Shown here piece by piece: positions 52,130 through 61,200 of a DNA stretch of 64,000 nucleotides. The notes beneath the pieces were generated by a model. It had not been told where the DNA came from. It saw only the letters and a program-made list of their open reading frames with translations, and did no database searches. The position numbers and the translations under genes are program-made. The DNA is from Pedobacter cryoconitis. Its GTDB lineage: Bacteria > Bacteroidota > Bacteroidia > Sphingobacteriales > Sphingobacteriaceae. Position 1 is the stretch's first letter. Each line of letters starts with the position of its first letter. The stretch spans positions 38,601 through 102,600 of the forward strand of contig NZ_QLLR01000022.1 in the NCBI RefSeq assembly GCF_003259615.1. The letters run 5' to 3'.

Positions 52130-52162
52130 TGTATGCAAAGCCCTGAAAGTTGTATGCAAAGC
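52130..52162. repeat. Two 12-bp direct repeats upstream of the aldo/keto reductase gene
   Basis: TGTATGCAAAGC occurs at 52130-52141 and again, without mismatch, at 52151-52162, an exact 21-bp period. It is 48-80 bp upstream of the reductase start on the minus strand. AraC proteins classically bind direct half-sites 21 bp apart, and an AraC gene lies next to the reductase, so this is a good operator candidate. Confidence 0.6.
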
Positions 52163-52372
52163 AAGGGGGGGAGGGCTTTGTTAAACAGGTGTACGCGATT
52201 TTCAGAGTATCTAGAAACAACTTTATGACCTGGAGGGGCATCCCGGATACATTCTGTGGTGTTTATGCCTGATAGGATTAAAACTGAAAACAAGATCACA
52301 CATACAGATCCATTAAGGATAAGATACCAACTGATCTGATAATTCCGTATGTTCGTTTTATAACGCTTTGAT

Positions 52373-52897
52373 ATGGAAGAAAAAGAACACCTTCAGAACA
52401 GCCCTCAGAAATTGTCTGGTTTAATAACTGAACCTCTTATTGCTGCAATTGCTGCCAATAGCAAAATGGCTAAAGCCCAAACAGATTTCATGCTTGAAAC
52501 TTGTTTCACTAAAGATGATGCGGGTCAATATAAGCCTGTTATGATTGAAATGACATTAACGCGTGGGGTAATTACTCCAGGTACAACTGAAAATCCTGAA
52601 TCAACTATTCAAAATTCAGACACCAGGTTCAGCATACCTTTGCTAGCGATTGTTCCTTTGAATAGTTTGGCTGTAAATGAAATAACTTTGAATTTTGATG
52701 TAGAAATAAAGGGTGTAGTCAATGAGGGGGACAAAGGGGGAGAAGAACTTTATGGATTAGTGTCTGGCGAAAAGATTGCAGGTAAGCCAATACTTTCATT
52801 CGCTATTCATACAGCACAATTGCCATTACCCAGAGGTGTAAATATGTTAATTGAAGCTTTTAGCCAAAGTATTTCGCCGGTTAATCTTCCACAATAG
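52373..52897 (+). CDS. DUF2589 protein 1
   Basis: 174 residues. Recognised as DUF2589 by the N-terminal amphipathic helix (GLITEPLIAAIAANSKMAKAQTDFM) and the beta-rich core around IPLLAIVPLNSLAVNEITLNFDVEI. Function of DUF2589 is unknown; members occur in pairs near phage-tail-like or contractile machinery. Here a second DUF2589 gene follows after a zinc-ribbon gene, and a VgrG/Rhs island lies 2 kb downstream. Likely first gene of a three-gene operon. Confidence 0.82.
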   Translation: MEEKEHLQNSPQKLSGLITEPLIAAIAANSKMAKAQTDFMLETCFTKDDAGQYKPVMIEMTLTRGVITPGTTENPESTIQNSDTRFSIPLLAIVPLNSLAVNEITLNFDVEIKGVVNEGDKGGEELYGLVSGEKIAGKPILSFAIHTAQLPLPRGVNMLIEAFSQSISPVNLPQ

Positions 52898-52906
52898 AAT
52901 CATGTT

Positions 52907-53107
52907 ATGAAAATAGCACAACAAATTCCCTGTCCAACTTGCTCGACCTTAATTCCATTTGATAGCTACCAGCTGTTATTGGGCGTGTATTTTGAATGTC
53001 CGAACTGCCAGTCAAGTATTGGTTTAGCTACTGAGTCCAAAACCATTGTCGAAAAAGCCGTACAAAAACTTGACGACATCAAAAAGCAAAATAATAATAA
53101 TGGGTAG
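52907..53107 (+). CDS. Small zinc-ribbon protein
   Basis: 66 residues with two Cys pairs, CPTC and CPNC, spaced 24 residues apart, a typical zinc ribbon. The C-terminal half is a charged helix (TIVEKAVQKLDDIKKQ) ending in an Asn run. It is 9 bp after DUF2589 protein 1 and overlaps the start of DUF2589 protein 2 by 8 bp, so the three are co-translated. Zinc binding is a strong inference; function is unknown. Confidence 0.75.
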   Translation: MKIAQQIPCPTCSTLIPFDSYQLLLGVYFECPNCQSSIGLATESKTIVEKAVQKLDDIKKQNNNNG

Positions 53108-53546
53108 ACTGATTAGTCTTCATGATTTTCTGATGGCTACACGAAACGCTGTTGTAAAATCAATGCAGCAAATAGCAGATTTTAATGCTGATTCGCTTAA
53201 AGGTTATTTTGATCAGGAAACAGGCGCAGCCCATACAATATCGATCAACAAGCCTAAACTTCAGTCCGGACAATCTTCTGCAGCATCATTTGATGTTCCC
53301 TTGCTTGCTATCGCTCCACTATCAAGGTTGGGGCTGTCTTTCGTTAACATTACGCTGGAGTTATGGGTATTAAAGATTGATGGTGTAACCCATGTTTCTA
53401 TACCGTCGGAAACTGACCAAGATCCCGATGCGCTATCTACCAGGGTTAACTTTAATATTATGGTCAATCCATCTCAAACCGAAAATGAATTTATCAGGGA
53501 GCTTGGATTAATTGAGGCTGAGGTAAGCAATCAGTGTCATTTATAG
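53100..53546 (+). CDS. DUF2589 protein 2
   Basis: 148 residues from the ATG at 53100; an upstream in-frame start would overlap the zinc-ribbon gene by 62 bp. N-terminal helix (SLHDFLMATRNAVVKSMQQIADF) and the same beta core as DUF2589 protein 1 (FDVPLLAIAPLSRLGLSFVNITLEL), so both are paralogues. Shorter at the N-terminus than protein 1. Function unknown; presumably forms hetero-oligomers with protein 1. Confidence 0.8.
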   Translation: MGRLISLHDFLMATRNAVVKSMQQIADFNADSLKGYFDQETGAAHTISINKPKLQSGQSSAASFDVPLLAIAPLSRLGLSFVNITLELWVLKIDGVTHVSIPSETDQDPDALSTRVNFNIMVNPSQTENEFIRELGLIEAEVSNQCHL

Positions 53547-53607
53547 ATTTTTCCTCCAAAAAACGATTTTCCGGGTAAAATGATAATTTTGATTTATAAA
53601 TTTAACT

Positions 53608-54516
53608 ATGCGATATTCATTTAATTCCAGCAGGAGCTTTCCTGCACTTTTGCTGTTATTATTCTTCACATTAACAGGATTAGATACAAGAGCACAATTG
53701 TTTAATCAGGACAGCCTGAAATTAATATCCCGGCAGTTTTCCTTTACAGAAGGGCCGGCAGTGGATAAAAAAGGGGATATTTATTTTACTGACCAGCCCA
53801 ATAACAAAATCTGGAAATATAGCACTGAAGGTCATCTCTCGCTTTTTAAAGATTCAGCAGGCCGTGCAAATGGATTGTACTTTGACCGTCGCGGTCAGCT
53901 GCTTGCCTGTGCGGATGAAAAAAACGAAATCTGGTCAATAAGCAATGATGGCAAGATCACCGTCTTGCTGTCAGCTGTGAATGGAAAGAAACTGAACGGG
54001 CCCAATGACCTTTGGGCAGATGAGAAAGGTGGTATCTATTTTACAGACCCTTATTATCCTCGTGATTACTGGATCAGAAAAAATCCGGAAATAGAAGGGC
54101 AGAAAGTTTATTACCTGCCGCGGGGAAAAGGGAAAAAGCCAGTAGTTGTGGCTGATGATGTATCTAAACCAAATGGTATTATAGGATCGGCTGATGGAAG
54201 ATACCTGTACGTTGCAGATATTGAGCGGAATAAAACTTACAGGTATAACATTGAACCTAACGGTAAGCTCAGCGGACAGAAGCTGGTCATCGATCAGGGA
54301 TCTGATGGGATGACATTGGATAACCAGGGAAATATCTATTTGACAGGGAAAGGCGTGTCTATTTATAATCCGGCAGGTATTTTGATAGGTTATATTGAAG
54401 TAAAAGAGCCTTGGACAGCGAATGTTTGTTTCGGCGGTAAAGACCGTACTGATTTATTTATCACTGCCTCAACTGCAATCTATAGGCTACCGATGCGTAC
54501 AAAGGGCATAGATTGA
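53608..54516 (+). CDS. SMP-30/gluconolactonase-like secreted beta-propeller
   Basis: 302 residues with a Sec signal peptide (about 1-30, ending DTRAQ). A six-bladed propeller of SMP-30/gluconolactonase type: FTEGPAVDKKGDIYFTDQPNNKIWK, NGPNDLWADEKGGIYFTDPYYPRDYW and KPNGIIGSADGRYLYVADIE carry the metal-binding Glu, Asn and Asp residues. Role: likely calcium-dependent hydrolysis of a sugar lactone in the periplasm. No clear functional link to the DUF2589 or VgrG genes on either side. Confidence 0.9.
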   Translation: MRYSFNSSRSFPALLLLLFFTLTGLDTRAQLFNQDSLKLISRQFSFTEGPAVDKKGDIYFTDQPNNKIWKYSTEGHLSLFKDSAGRANGLYFDRRGQLLACADEKNEIWSISNDGKITVLLSAVNGKKLNGPNDLWADEKGGIYFTDPYYPRDYWIRKNPEIEGQKVYYLPRGKGKKPVVVADDVSKPNGIIGSADGRYLYVADIERNKTYRYNIEPNGKLSGQKLVIDQGSDGMTLDNQGNIYLTGKGVSIYNPAGILIGYIEVKEPWTANVCFGGKDRTDLFITASTAIYRLPMRTKGID

Positions 54517-54729
54517 GGCGCGATGAAAAAAGCTGTAACAAACACGTAAAGGAGCTAAATAGCGATTCCTTATAAGAACATTTAACAGAAAAAATCATCT
54601 GATTAGGCGACTGATCAGGCGGTGAAAGCCTCTGCAATAATGCTTTACACCACTGCTATAAGAACGTTGATGTAATAAATTGCCATACAATTGATTAAGG
54701 TCTATATATTGATAATAAATCCTAATATC

Positions 54730-56553
54730 ATGGAAATTAATCTCATCAAAGAAATTCATATTGGCGACAAAGCCATTCTGCATTTCACATCGTTCTCGCT
54801 TACACAGAAATTTAATGCGCATCATTATTTCGAACTTCGGTTTAAACATGACCAGATGGGGGCGCCAGGTTTGATTAGCTTGGATGATAGCAGAGATTTT
54901 GTGGGGCAAACCCTGGCTGCATCGTTTGGATACGACCCTGCTAAAATGCAGAAGTTTTCAGGAATGGTGACCAAGGTAGAGTTGGCACAGAGTAATGGTT
55001 ACCACGGAATTCTGATCGTTAGCGGATATAGCCCGACTATTTTAATAGACAGGGGGCCGGATTTAGGTTCTTATCTGGATAAAGACCTGAATTCAATCGT
55101 AAAGCTGGCTACCAAAGATACACCTGAGAATGATCTTAGGATTGCAGCTAATGCTTCCAGAAGTAGCGCAATTGATTATGTGATTCAATATAGAGAGAGT
55201 GATTTCGACTTTCTAAACAGGCTAAGTGGAGAATACCATGAATGGTTTTTCTATGATGGAGAGAACCTCAACTTTGGAAAGCCTGACGAGCAGAAGGAAG
55301 TAGCTTTGTTTTATGGAAGAGATGTCCAGAGCTTACAATATGCTATGGAAGTTGCACCGATTAAAAACAAGCGTTTTGCTTATAATCCGAAACAGGATCA
55401 GATGCTTGAGAGCGAAAGCACAGGACAGGCCAATGGAAGGCCTGATCTGGTTCATGCGATCAATGCATCCAATTCGATGTACAGCAAAACCTTTAATCAA
55501 CCGTCGTTGATTCGTGTGGACAATGGTAGCGATATTAAATCGCTGGTAGACAACGAAGAAAAAGCGAATATAAGCGGATTGCTAAAAATAAATGCCAATG
55601 GCGACAATCCGGAAGTAGGGATTGGCACCATTGCCGAGGTAAGTATGAGCCTGAAGCAGGGGATAGATTTTTCAGCCCAGAGTCTGGGGAAATTTCTAAT
55701 TACTTCTGTGCACCATATTATAGATGAACGTGGTCATTACAATAACTCTTTTGAAGGGATCGTGTCCACGACAGAACGCATTGCTTTTAAAAATTACGAC
55801 CGTCCAAACCCAGATATGCAGCTTGCAGATGTGATGGATAACAATGATCCGCAAGGCCAGGGGCGTATTAAAGTAAAGTTCAAATGGCAATGTCAGACCA
55901 ATGACCAAACGGAATGGCTGAGGGTAGTTACCCCGGATGCCGGTGGAAGTGAAAAGGTGAGTAAAAACAGGGGCTTTGTATTTATACCGGAAGTCGGTGA
56001 CCAGGTATTGGTTGCTTTTGAAGAAGGTAATATTGCCCGCCCTCTGGTGATGGGAAGTGTGTTCCATGGCAAAACGGGAAGCGGTGGCAGCAGCAGCAAT
56101 AATACGAAAAGTCTGACCTCAAAAAGCGGACATACCGTTCAGCTGGATGATGGTGGTGGGATGACGATAAAGGATAAGGATGAAAACCTGATCATACTGG
56201 ATGGTGCAGGTAATATCTCGATGCACAGTAAGATCAGTATCACCATTTCCTGTGGAGAAGGTGAAAGTGCGGCGAGTGCGATCACTTTAGATAAGGAAGG
56301 CAACATCGCCATTAAATCTAAAAACATTGTGGCTTTAGGTTCTGAACTGGTTTCTATGGGCTCTGGCTCTGGGGATGAGAAATCTTTCTCCGGATCAGGA
56401 TTTTCTCTGGATCCGGAAAATGTAACTATTGGTGCAAAAACAAAACTTAGTATGGTAGGCGGTAAAAGTCTTGAAGCCAGTTCTGAGGGGCCTGTGATGA
56501 TTCAGGCCAAAGGCGAAACACTCGTTCAGGGTAAGAAAGTAAACATCAACTAG
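54730..56553 (+). CDS. VgrG-type spike protein of a contractile (type VI-like) secretion system
   Basis: 607 residues from the ATG at 54730. The N-terminal part (about 1-380) is gp27-like with an SDFDFLNRLSGEYHEWFFYDG segment typical of VgrG. A gp5 OB-fold follows (about 385-450; DPQGQGRIKVKFKWQ, FIPEVGDQVLVAFEEGN), then a C-terminal beta-helix with repeats (GHTVQLDDGGGMTIKDKDEN, NIAIKSKNIV). Role: trimeric tip of the injected tube, carrying the Rhs effector downstream. No sheath, tube or baseplate genes are in the window, so this is an orphan VgrG-effector island. Confidence 0.92.
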   Translation: MEINLIKEIHIGDKAILHFTSFSLTQKFNAHHYFELRFKHDQMGAPGLISLDDSRDFVGQTLAASFGYDPAKMQKFSGMVTKVELAQSNGYHGILIVSGYSPTILIDRGPDLGSYLDKDLNSIVKLATKDTPENDLRIAANASRSSAIDYVIQYRESDFDFLNRLSGEYHEWFFYDGENLNFGKPDEQKEVALFYGRDVQSLQYAMEVAPIKNKRFAYNPKQDQMLESESTGQANGRPDLVHAINASNSMYSKTFNQPSLIRVDNGSDIKSLVDNEEKANISGLLKINANGDNPEVGIGTIAEVSMSLKQGIDFSAQSLGKFLITSVHHIIDERGHYNNSFEGIVSTTERIAFKNYDRPNPDMQLADVMDNNDPQGQGRIKVKFKWQCQTNDQTEWLRVVTPDAGGSEKVSKNRGFVFIPEVGDQVLVAFEEGNIARPLVMGSVFHGKTGSGGSSSNNTKSLTSKSGHTVQLDDGGGMTIKDKDENLIILDGAGNISMHSKISITISCGEGESAASAITLDKEGNIAIKSKNIVALGSELVSMGSGSGDEKSFSGSGFSLDPENVTIGAKTKLSMVGGKSLEASSEGPVMIQAKGETLVQGKKVNIN

Positions 56554-56557
56554 GCGC

Positions 56558-57898
56558 ATGGAGAATAACGCGATCATGCAGCGGGTGATGATGCTTTCTG
56601 AAATGTGGACTGAATCGCTGAGCAAGAACCCTAAAGTAAGTGTGTTTGCCTGGGTTGGCGCTTCTTCAGTTGAGTTTAAAACAATAAAAGGGTTTGTGAT
56701 GTACCAGACTTCTTTAGAAAAAACACTGCAGGATACGGTGTTGTGCTTGTCGCAACCCTTTGAACCAGAGGTTCAGTTGTACGGAGACCGGATCACCAGC
56801 GACCTGCAGAATTACTTCAGGGAATGGAATAAAGATCCAATGCTTACAGAGGTAACCGGAAAGATAGAATGGAGGGCTCAATCCATTACAGAAAAAGGAA
56901 CAGAAGCAATTTTATTTGCGGAGAATCTCAATATGCTGGCTAAAGCATTAAAAGTTACCGGGCATCCTGAAAAGTTAGTTCTGGCACTATTTCCAAGTGC
57001 GTTAACGGATGTGAAGGCCTTTAGTAAATGGATAGAACTATTAATCAATGCAGGGATTTCGGACAGTGTCCGGATCATGTTGTATGAATCCGGGGACTCG
57101 ATGTATTTTAAAAGTCTTTCTAAAAAGAAGGAAGAAGAATTTAAATATCTCCATCCTGATCTGGACATCGCAGGTGCAATGAACCAGATTCTGGAAGAGA
57201 CGAAAGCGAAAAAGGGCACTGAGGAAGAAAAGGATATGGTAAGCTTTCAACAGGCGCTGATCAAGATGAATGAGGCGACTGGCTATAGCGATGCAGAAGA
57301 TGTTCGCTATTACGGAAATATCTGTTTGAAGTTGGCTAAAAAATATGAATGGCTGCCTCAGATAGCGCTTGTTCATTTTTTTGAGTATACTTTTTATTCA
57401 TCCGTTCAAAAGGTGAAAGAGGCGCATCAGGCTATTGACAAGGCAATTATAATCACTGCTGAGGCCGCAGAAAAAGAGAAGGAACAACATGACCAGACGC
57501 AGTACCAGTATTATATAGCGAAAGGAAATTTGTACTTTATGAGTAAAGAGTTTGAACAGGCTGCTGTGGTTTACCGGAAAAGCCTGGAACTGCCCCGGAC
57601 TGGAGCGAACCCGCTGATGTTAGCAGGAATCTACCAGATGCTGGGCAACAGTCTGCGGAAATATGCGACCAAAACAGAAGCCAGAACCTGTTTTAGTGAA
57701 GGATGGCAGTTGTTAAGCAGCGAAGGAGATGAAGCACTAAAAGAAAATACAATGGCAATGTTTTACGCAAAAGACATGCTCAGCATTGCTGATCAGGAAA
57801 TGCTGAATACGTATACGCCGATAATGGATCAGTTGTGGGGAAGCAACTGGAAAAATAACCTGACCGATCAATATAACCAATTCAATAAAACTAAATAA
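56558..57898 (+). CDS. TPR protein of unknown function, possible effector adaptor
   Basis: 446 residues. Residues about 1-215 form an alpha/beta domain I cannot assign (MMLSEMWTESLSKNP, VRIMLYESGDSMYF); about 230-410 are TPR-like helices (YYIAKGNLYFMSKEFEQAAVVYRKSLELP). It lies 4 bp after the VgrG gene and two genes before the Rhs toxin. In type VI islands, genes between VgrG and effector often encode adaptors that load the effector onto the spike; the gene order supports that, but family similarity is not shown. Confidence 0.75.
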   Translation: MENNAIMQRVMMLSEMWTESLSKNPKVSVFAWVGASSVEFKTIKGFVMYQTSLEKTLQDTVLCLSQPFEPEVQLYGDRITSDLQNYFREWNKDPMLTEVTGKIEWRAQSITEKGTEAILFAENLNMLAKALKVTGHPEKLVLALFPSALTDVKAFSKWIELLINAGISDSVRIMLYESGDSMYFKSLSKKKEEEFKYLHPDLDIAGAMNQILEETKAKKGTEEEKDMVSFQQALIKMNEATGYSDAEDVRYYGNICLKLAKKYEWLPQIALVHFFEYTFYSSVQKVKEAHQAIDKAIIITAEAAEKEKEQHDQTQYQYYIAKGNLYFMSKEFEQAAVVYRKSLELPRTGANPLMLAGIYQMLGNSLRKYATKTEARTCFSEGWQLLSSEGDEALKENTMAMFYAKDMLSIADQEMLNTYTPIMDQLWGSNWKNNLTDQYNQFNKTK

Positions 57899-57899
57899 G

Positions 57900-58238
57900 A
57901 TGAATAATAACGGAATAATCTGGCTTGCAACTATCTTCATCATCATATCTCTGATTTACACCGGATGTAGTTATTTACAGAAAGACGATGCGGAGAAAGA
58001 AAAACACAAAAACTATGTTTCCGCAAAAGCGGTAATAGATCAGAAGTTGCCGGAGCGTGTAACCCGCTATGGGGCAAAACAGGCAAGGTATAACATTACT
58101 ATTATAGATGCTAAAGGAGAAAAAATTATCCGTTTTAATTGCGAGCTGGGGGGCAGTCTGAAAGAAAAAGATACGGTGACTGTTTACTACGATCCAAATG
58201 ATCCCAACGGTAGTGAAGTGACAACTAAAATACCATAA
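57900..58238 (+). CDS. Small membrane-anchored protein, DUF3592-like
   Basis: 112 residues: one N-terminal helix ending in a lipobox-like segment (IIFIISLIYTGCS; Cys about residue 21), then a beta-rich domain with GAKQARYNITIIDAKGEKIIRF and DTVTVYYDPNDPNGSEV, the pattern of DUF3592. Function unknown. One base after the TPR gene and 23 bp before the Rhs gene, so part of the island operon. Confidence 0.7.
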   Translation: MNNNGIIWLATIFIIISLIYTGCSYLQKDDAEKEKHKNYVSAKAVIDQKLPERVTRYGAKQARYNITIIDAKGEKIIRFNCELGGSLKEKDTVTVYYDPNDPNGSEVTTKIP

Positions 58239-58261
58239 TCCCCAAATCAAAACTTACCATT

Positions 58262-61200
58262 ATGGCATTTAAGATTGTAAATAATCCCATCGTACCGGTA
58301 GTATCTGAAGATCCAAAACCTGCAGCAAAGCATTTTGATATAGTCCTGGGCCTTGATTTTCATGTGTTGAAAGTACCATGGCCAATTACACCTTGCCCGA
58401 TTACTCCTTTTGCAGCATTGGTTTTTGATCCAATGGATTATATTCATTTTACGGTTCCGGCAATGCCGGTATATACGGATGATGGGCTTACAATTGCCAA
58501 GGATGTGCCTTTGGGCGGTACGGTACTGATCAATGATTGCTACCGGGGTGCTGCCCAAAGTGCTTTATGGGGAATGCCTTCGGTGCCTCCATTGATGGGG
58601 AAACTGAAAGGTTTAGGAAAGGCAGTGAAAGCGTTGAACCTTTTGCATTCAGTGATTCCTCACCCTTTGTTTCTGTTGCCAAAGTTTTTTCACCCTCATG
58701 AAGGCCAGCTTTCGCATGGGAGCAATACGGTAATTACCCAGGGAATGTACCAAAGTACTTTTCTATGCAGGGCATATTCTTGTCAGGACGTTGGAAAGAT
58801 CTTATTGAATAATCCTACAGGAGGATTTTACCTGAATTTCTTAACGGCAGTGATGGTGGTGTTGCCATTGGGTAAACCGGTAATTGTGGGCGGACCGAAA
58901 GTAGAGCAGGAATTAAAGCTTGCAGATCTGATCAATGCGCTGATGTTGATGGGACTGATGCATGGGTTAAAGTTTGCAGTTAAAATGCTGGGTAAACTGC
59001 TGACGAAATTGATGGCCAAAATAGAAGCAAAGTTTCCGGGTTTTAAGAAGTTCAGGTCTGCAGTACAACCATTTGTCTGTAAATATCTTGGTGAACCGGT
59101 AGACGCTGCCAGTGGGCACATGGCGAGTTATTTAGACGGATTTACTTTACCAGGGCCGATTCCTTTTGTTTGGGAAGCGAATTATTACAGTGATAGCAAT
59201 TACGACGGACCACTGGGTAAGAATATTTACCATAGTTACGACATCACACTAATGGTAGATGACGCTGATTCCATGGTGATTATGAATGACACTGCAGGAA
59301 GACCAGTGGTGTTTCCTGTTCTTCAGCCAGGTACGAGTTTCTATAATGCGATGGAGAAATATGAACTGCACCGGGATGAGAAGGGGGAATATTTTGTGAG
59401 TCATAAGGATGGCTTATATTATTACTTTAATGGACCATTACAGGGAAGTAACGGGCATGGTAACCTGAGGAGCATTGTGAATCGTAATGGTTTTGCGATC
59501 CGCTTTACTTATAATCATAAAGGACAACTCATCCAGATTAAGGATAGTGCAGATCGGTTGATCACGGTGGAGAGTAATGAGGAAGGGTTAATCAGCGCAT
59601 TGAAATTGCCAAATCCTGCATTGGGAAATAGCGGGGTCAGCTTTGATGCGGTGCGCTATACTTATACCAAGGAAGGTAATTTGAATGGCTTATATAATGC
59701 GGAAGGATATTTGAATCGCTTTGCCTGGAAAGATAGATACATTATTGCGCGCAGGTTTAATGATGGAACAGTCTTTACGTTTGAATATGATAAGGCAGGC
59801 AGGTGTACAGCAGCACTCGGACCAGATGGTCTTTTCAGTTATACTTTTGTTTATCTGGAGGGACATACGATTGCGACGAATAGTCTGGGGCATAGTAAGG
59901 ATTATTACCATCAGGGAGGAATTGTGACCAAGATTGTGAATTGCTTAGGTGGAGAGCAGTTATTTACTTATGATGATTGTTTTAACCTGATTGCCGAGAG
60001 TAATGAGGTGGGAGTAGCGACGACATATGCATATGATGATAAGGGTAATCTGATTTCACTTAGCCTGCCTGGCCAGGGGGAGGTAACTATAAAATACAAT
60101 GAACAAAATAAACCTATAGAAAATATACTTCCTAATGGTGGTGTTTGGCAATATGAATATGATAAGGCAGGAAATATGCTTTGCCGTATTAATCCTCATG
60201 GTTCAGTTACTAAATATGTCTACAATAACGATGGTTTAGTTCATCGAATAAGTAATGCGATAGATCAGGCGACGGAACTAAGATATGATAGTCAATATAA
60301 TTTGCAGAGTGTTGAGCTAGCTAATCAAACCAGAATATTATTTTACTATGATGCATTGGGAAGATGCGTAGAGCTAACAAGCGCTCTTGGCAATACACAA
60401 TATCGTCGATACAATCTTTTAGGGAAAGTTATTGAGGTAAATGAGTCAAATGGCAATGTCCGCCATCTTGCTTATGATAGCATGGGCAACTTGATAGAAG
60501 CAAGAGATAAACGCGATAAAGTCAATTTAATTTATAACTTTTTTGGAGATGTGATCCGCCGAAATCAGGGAGGGGCTGAGCTGAATTTTGTTTATGACAC
60601 AGAAGGACAATTGAGTAAGGTTATCAACGAACATAATGAACAATATATTTTTGAGTTGGATGCAGAGGGTAATGTTGTTGTTGAAACAGGTTTTGATGGG
60701 TTAGCAAGAAAATACTTGCGAAATCTTGCCGGACAAGTTGTGCAGGTAGAGCGTCCAAATGGTCACACCGATGCTTTGGAGTATAATATTGCAGGCCAAA
60801 TTGTAACGCTATTACATCAGGCGGATAACAGTCTCGAAAGTTATGCCTATGATAATATGGGAAAGCTGATTACTGCTTTGAATCAAAATGCAGAAGTAAC
60901 CTTTAAAAGGGATTTAATGGGACGCATTGTACAGGAAAATTGCAATGACAACTGGGTTAAGTATATATTCAATCAATTAGGGCAGCAAACGCATTTGCAA
61001 AGTAGTTTGGGGGCAGATATGCAAACAAGTTATGATGATGTGATGAGTTTGGTGCAAAGTATAGACGCAAATGGCTGGCAAGTGCGGATGCAGCGAAACC
61101 AGCAGGGACAATTAGTGGAAAAAAACCTAATTGGTGGAATAACCGAACAGTTCGAATATGACCGTGACGGTAGAATTAGTCGTCAGCGGGTAAATCAAAA

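Noticed and set aside
52111..52299. 62-residue minus-strand open frame between the aldo/keto reductase and DUF2589 genes
   Set aside because: It overlaps the direct-repeat region and reductase promoter, and its sequence has no recognisable domain or composition of a real protein.
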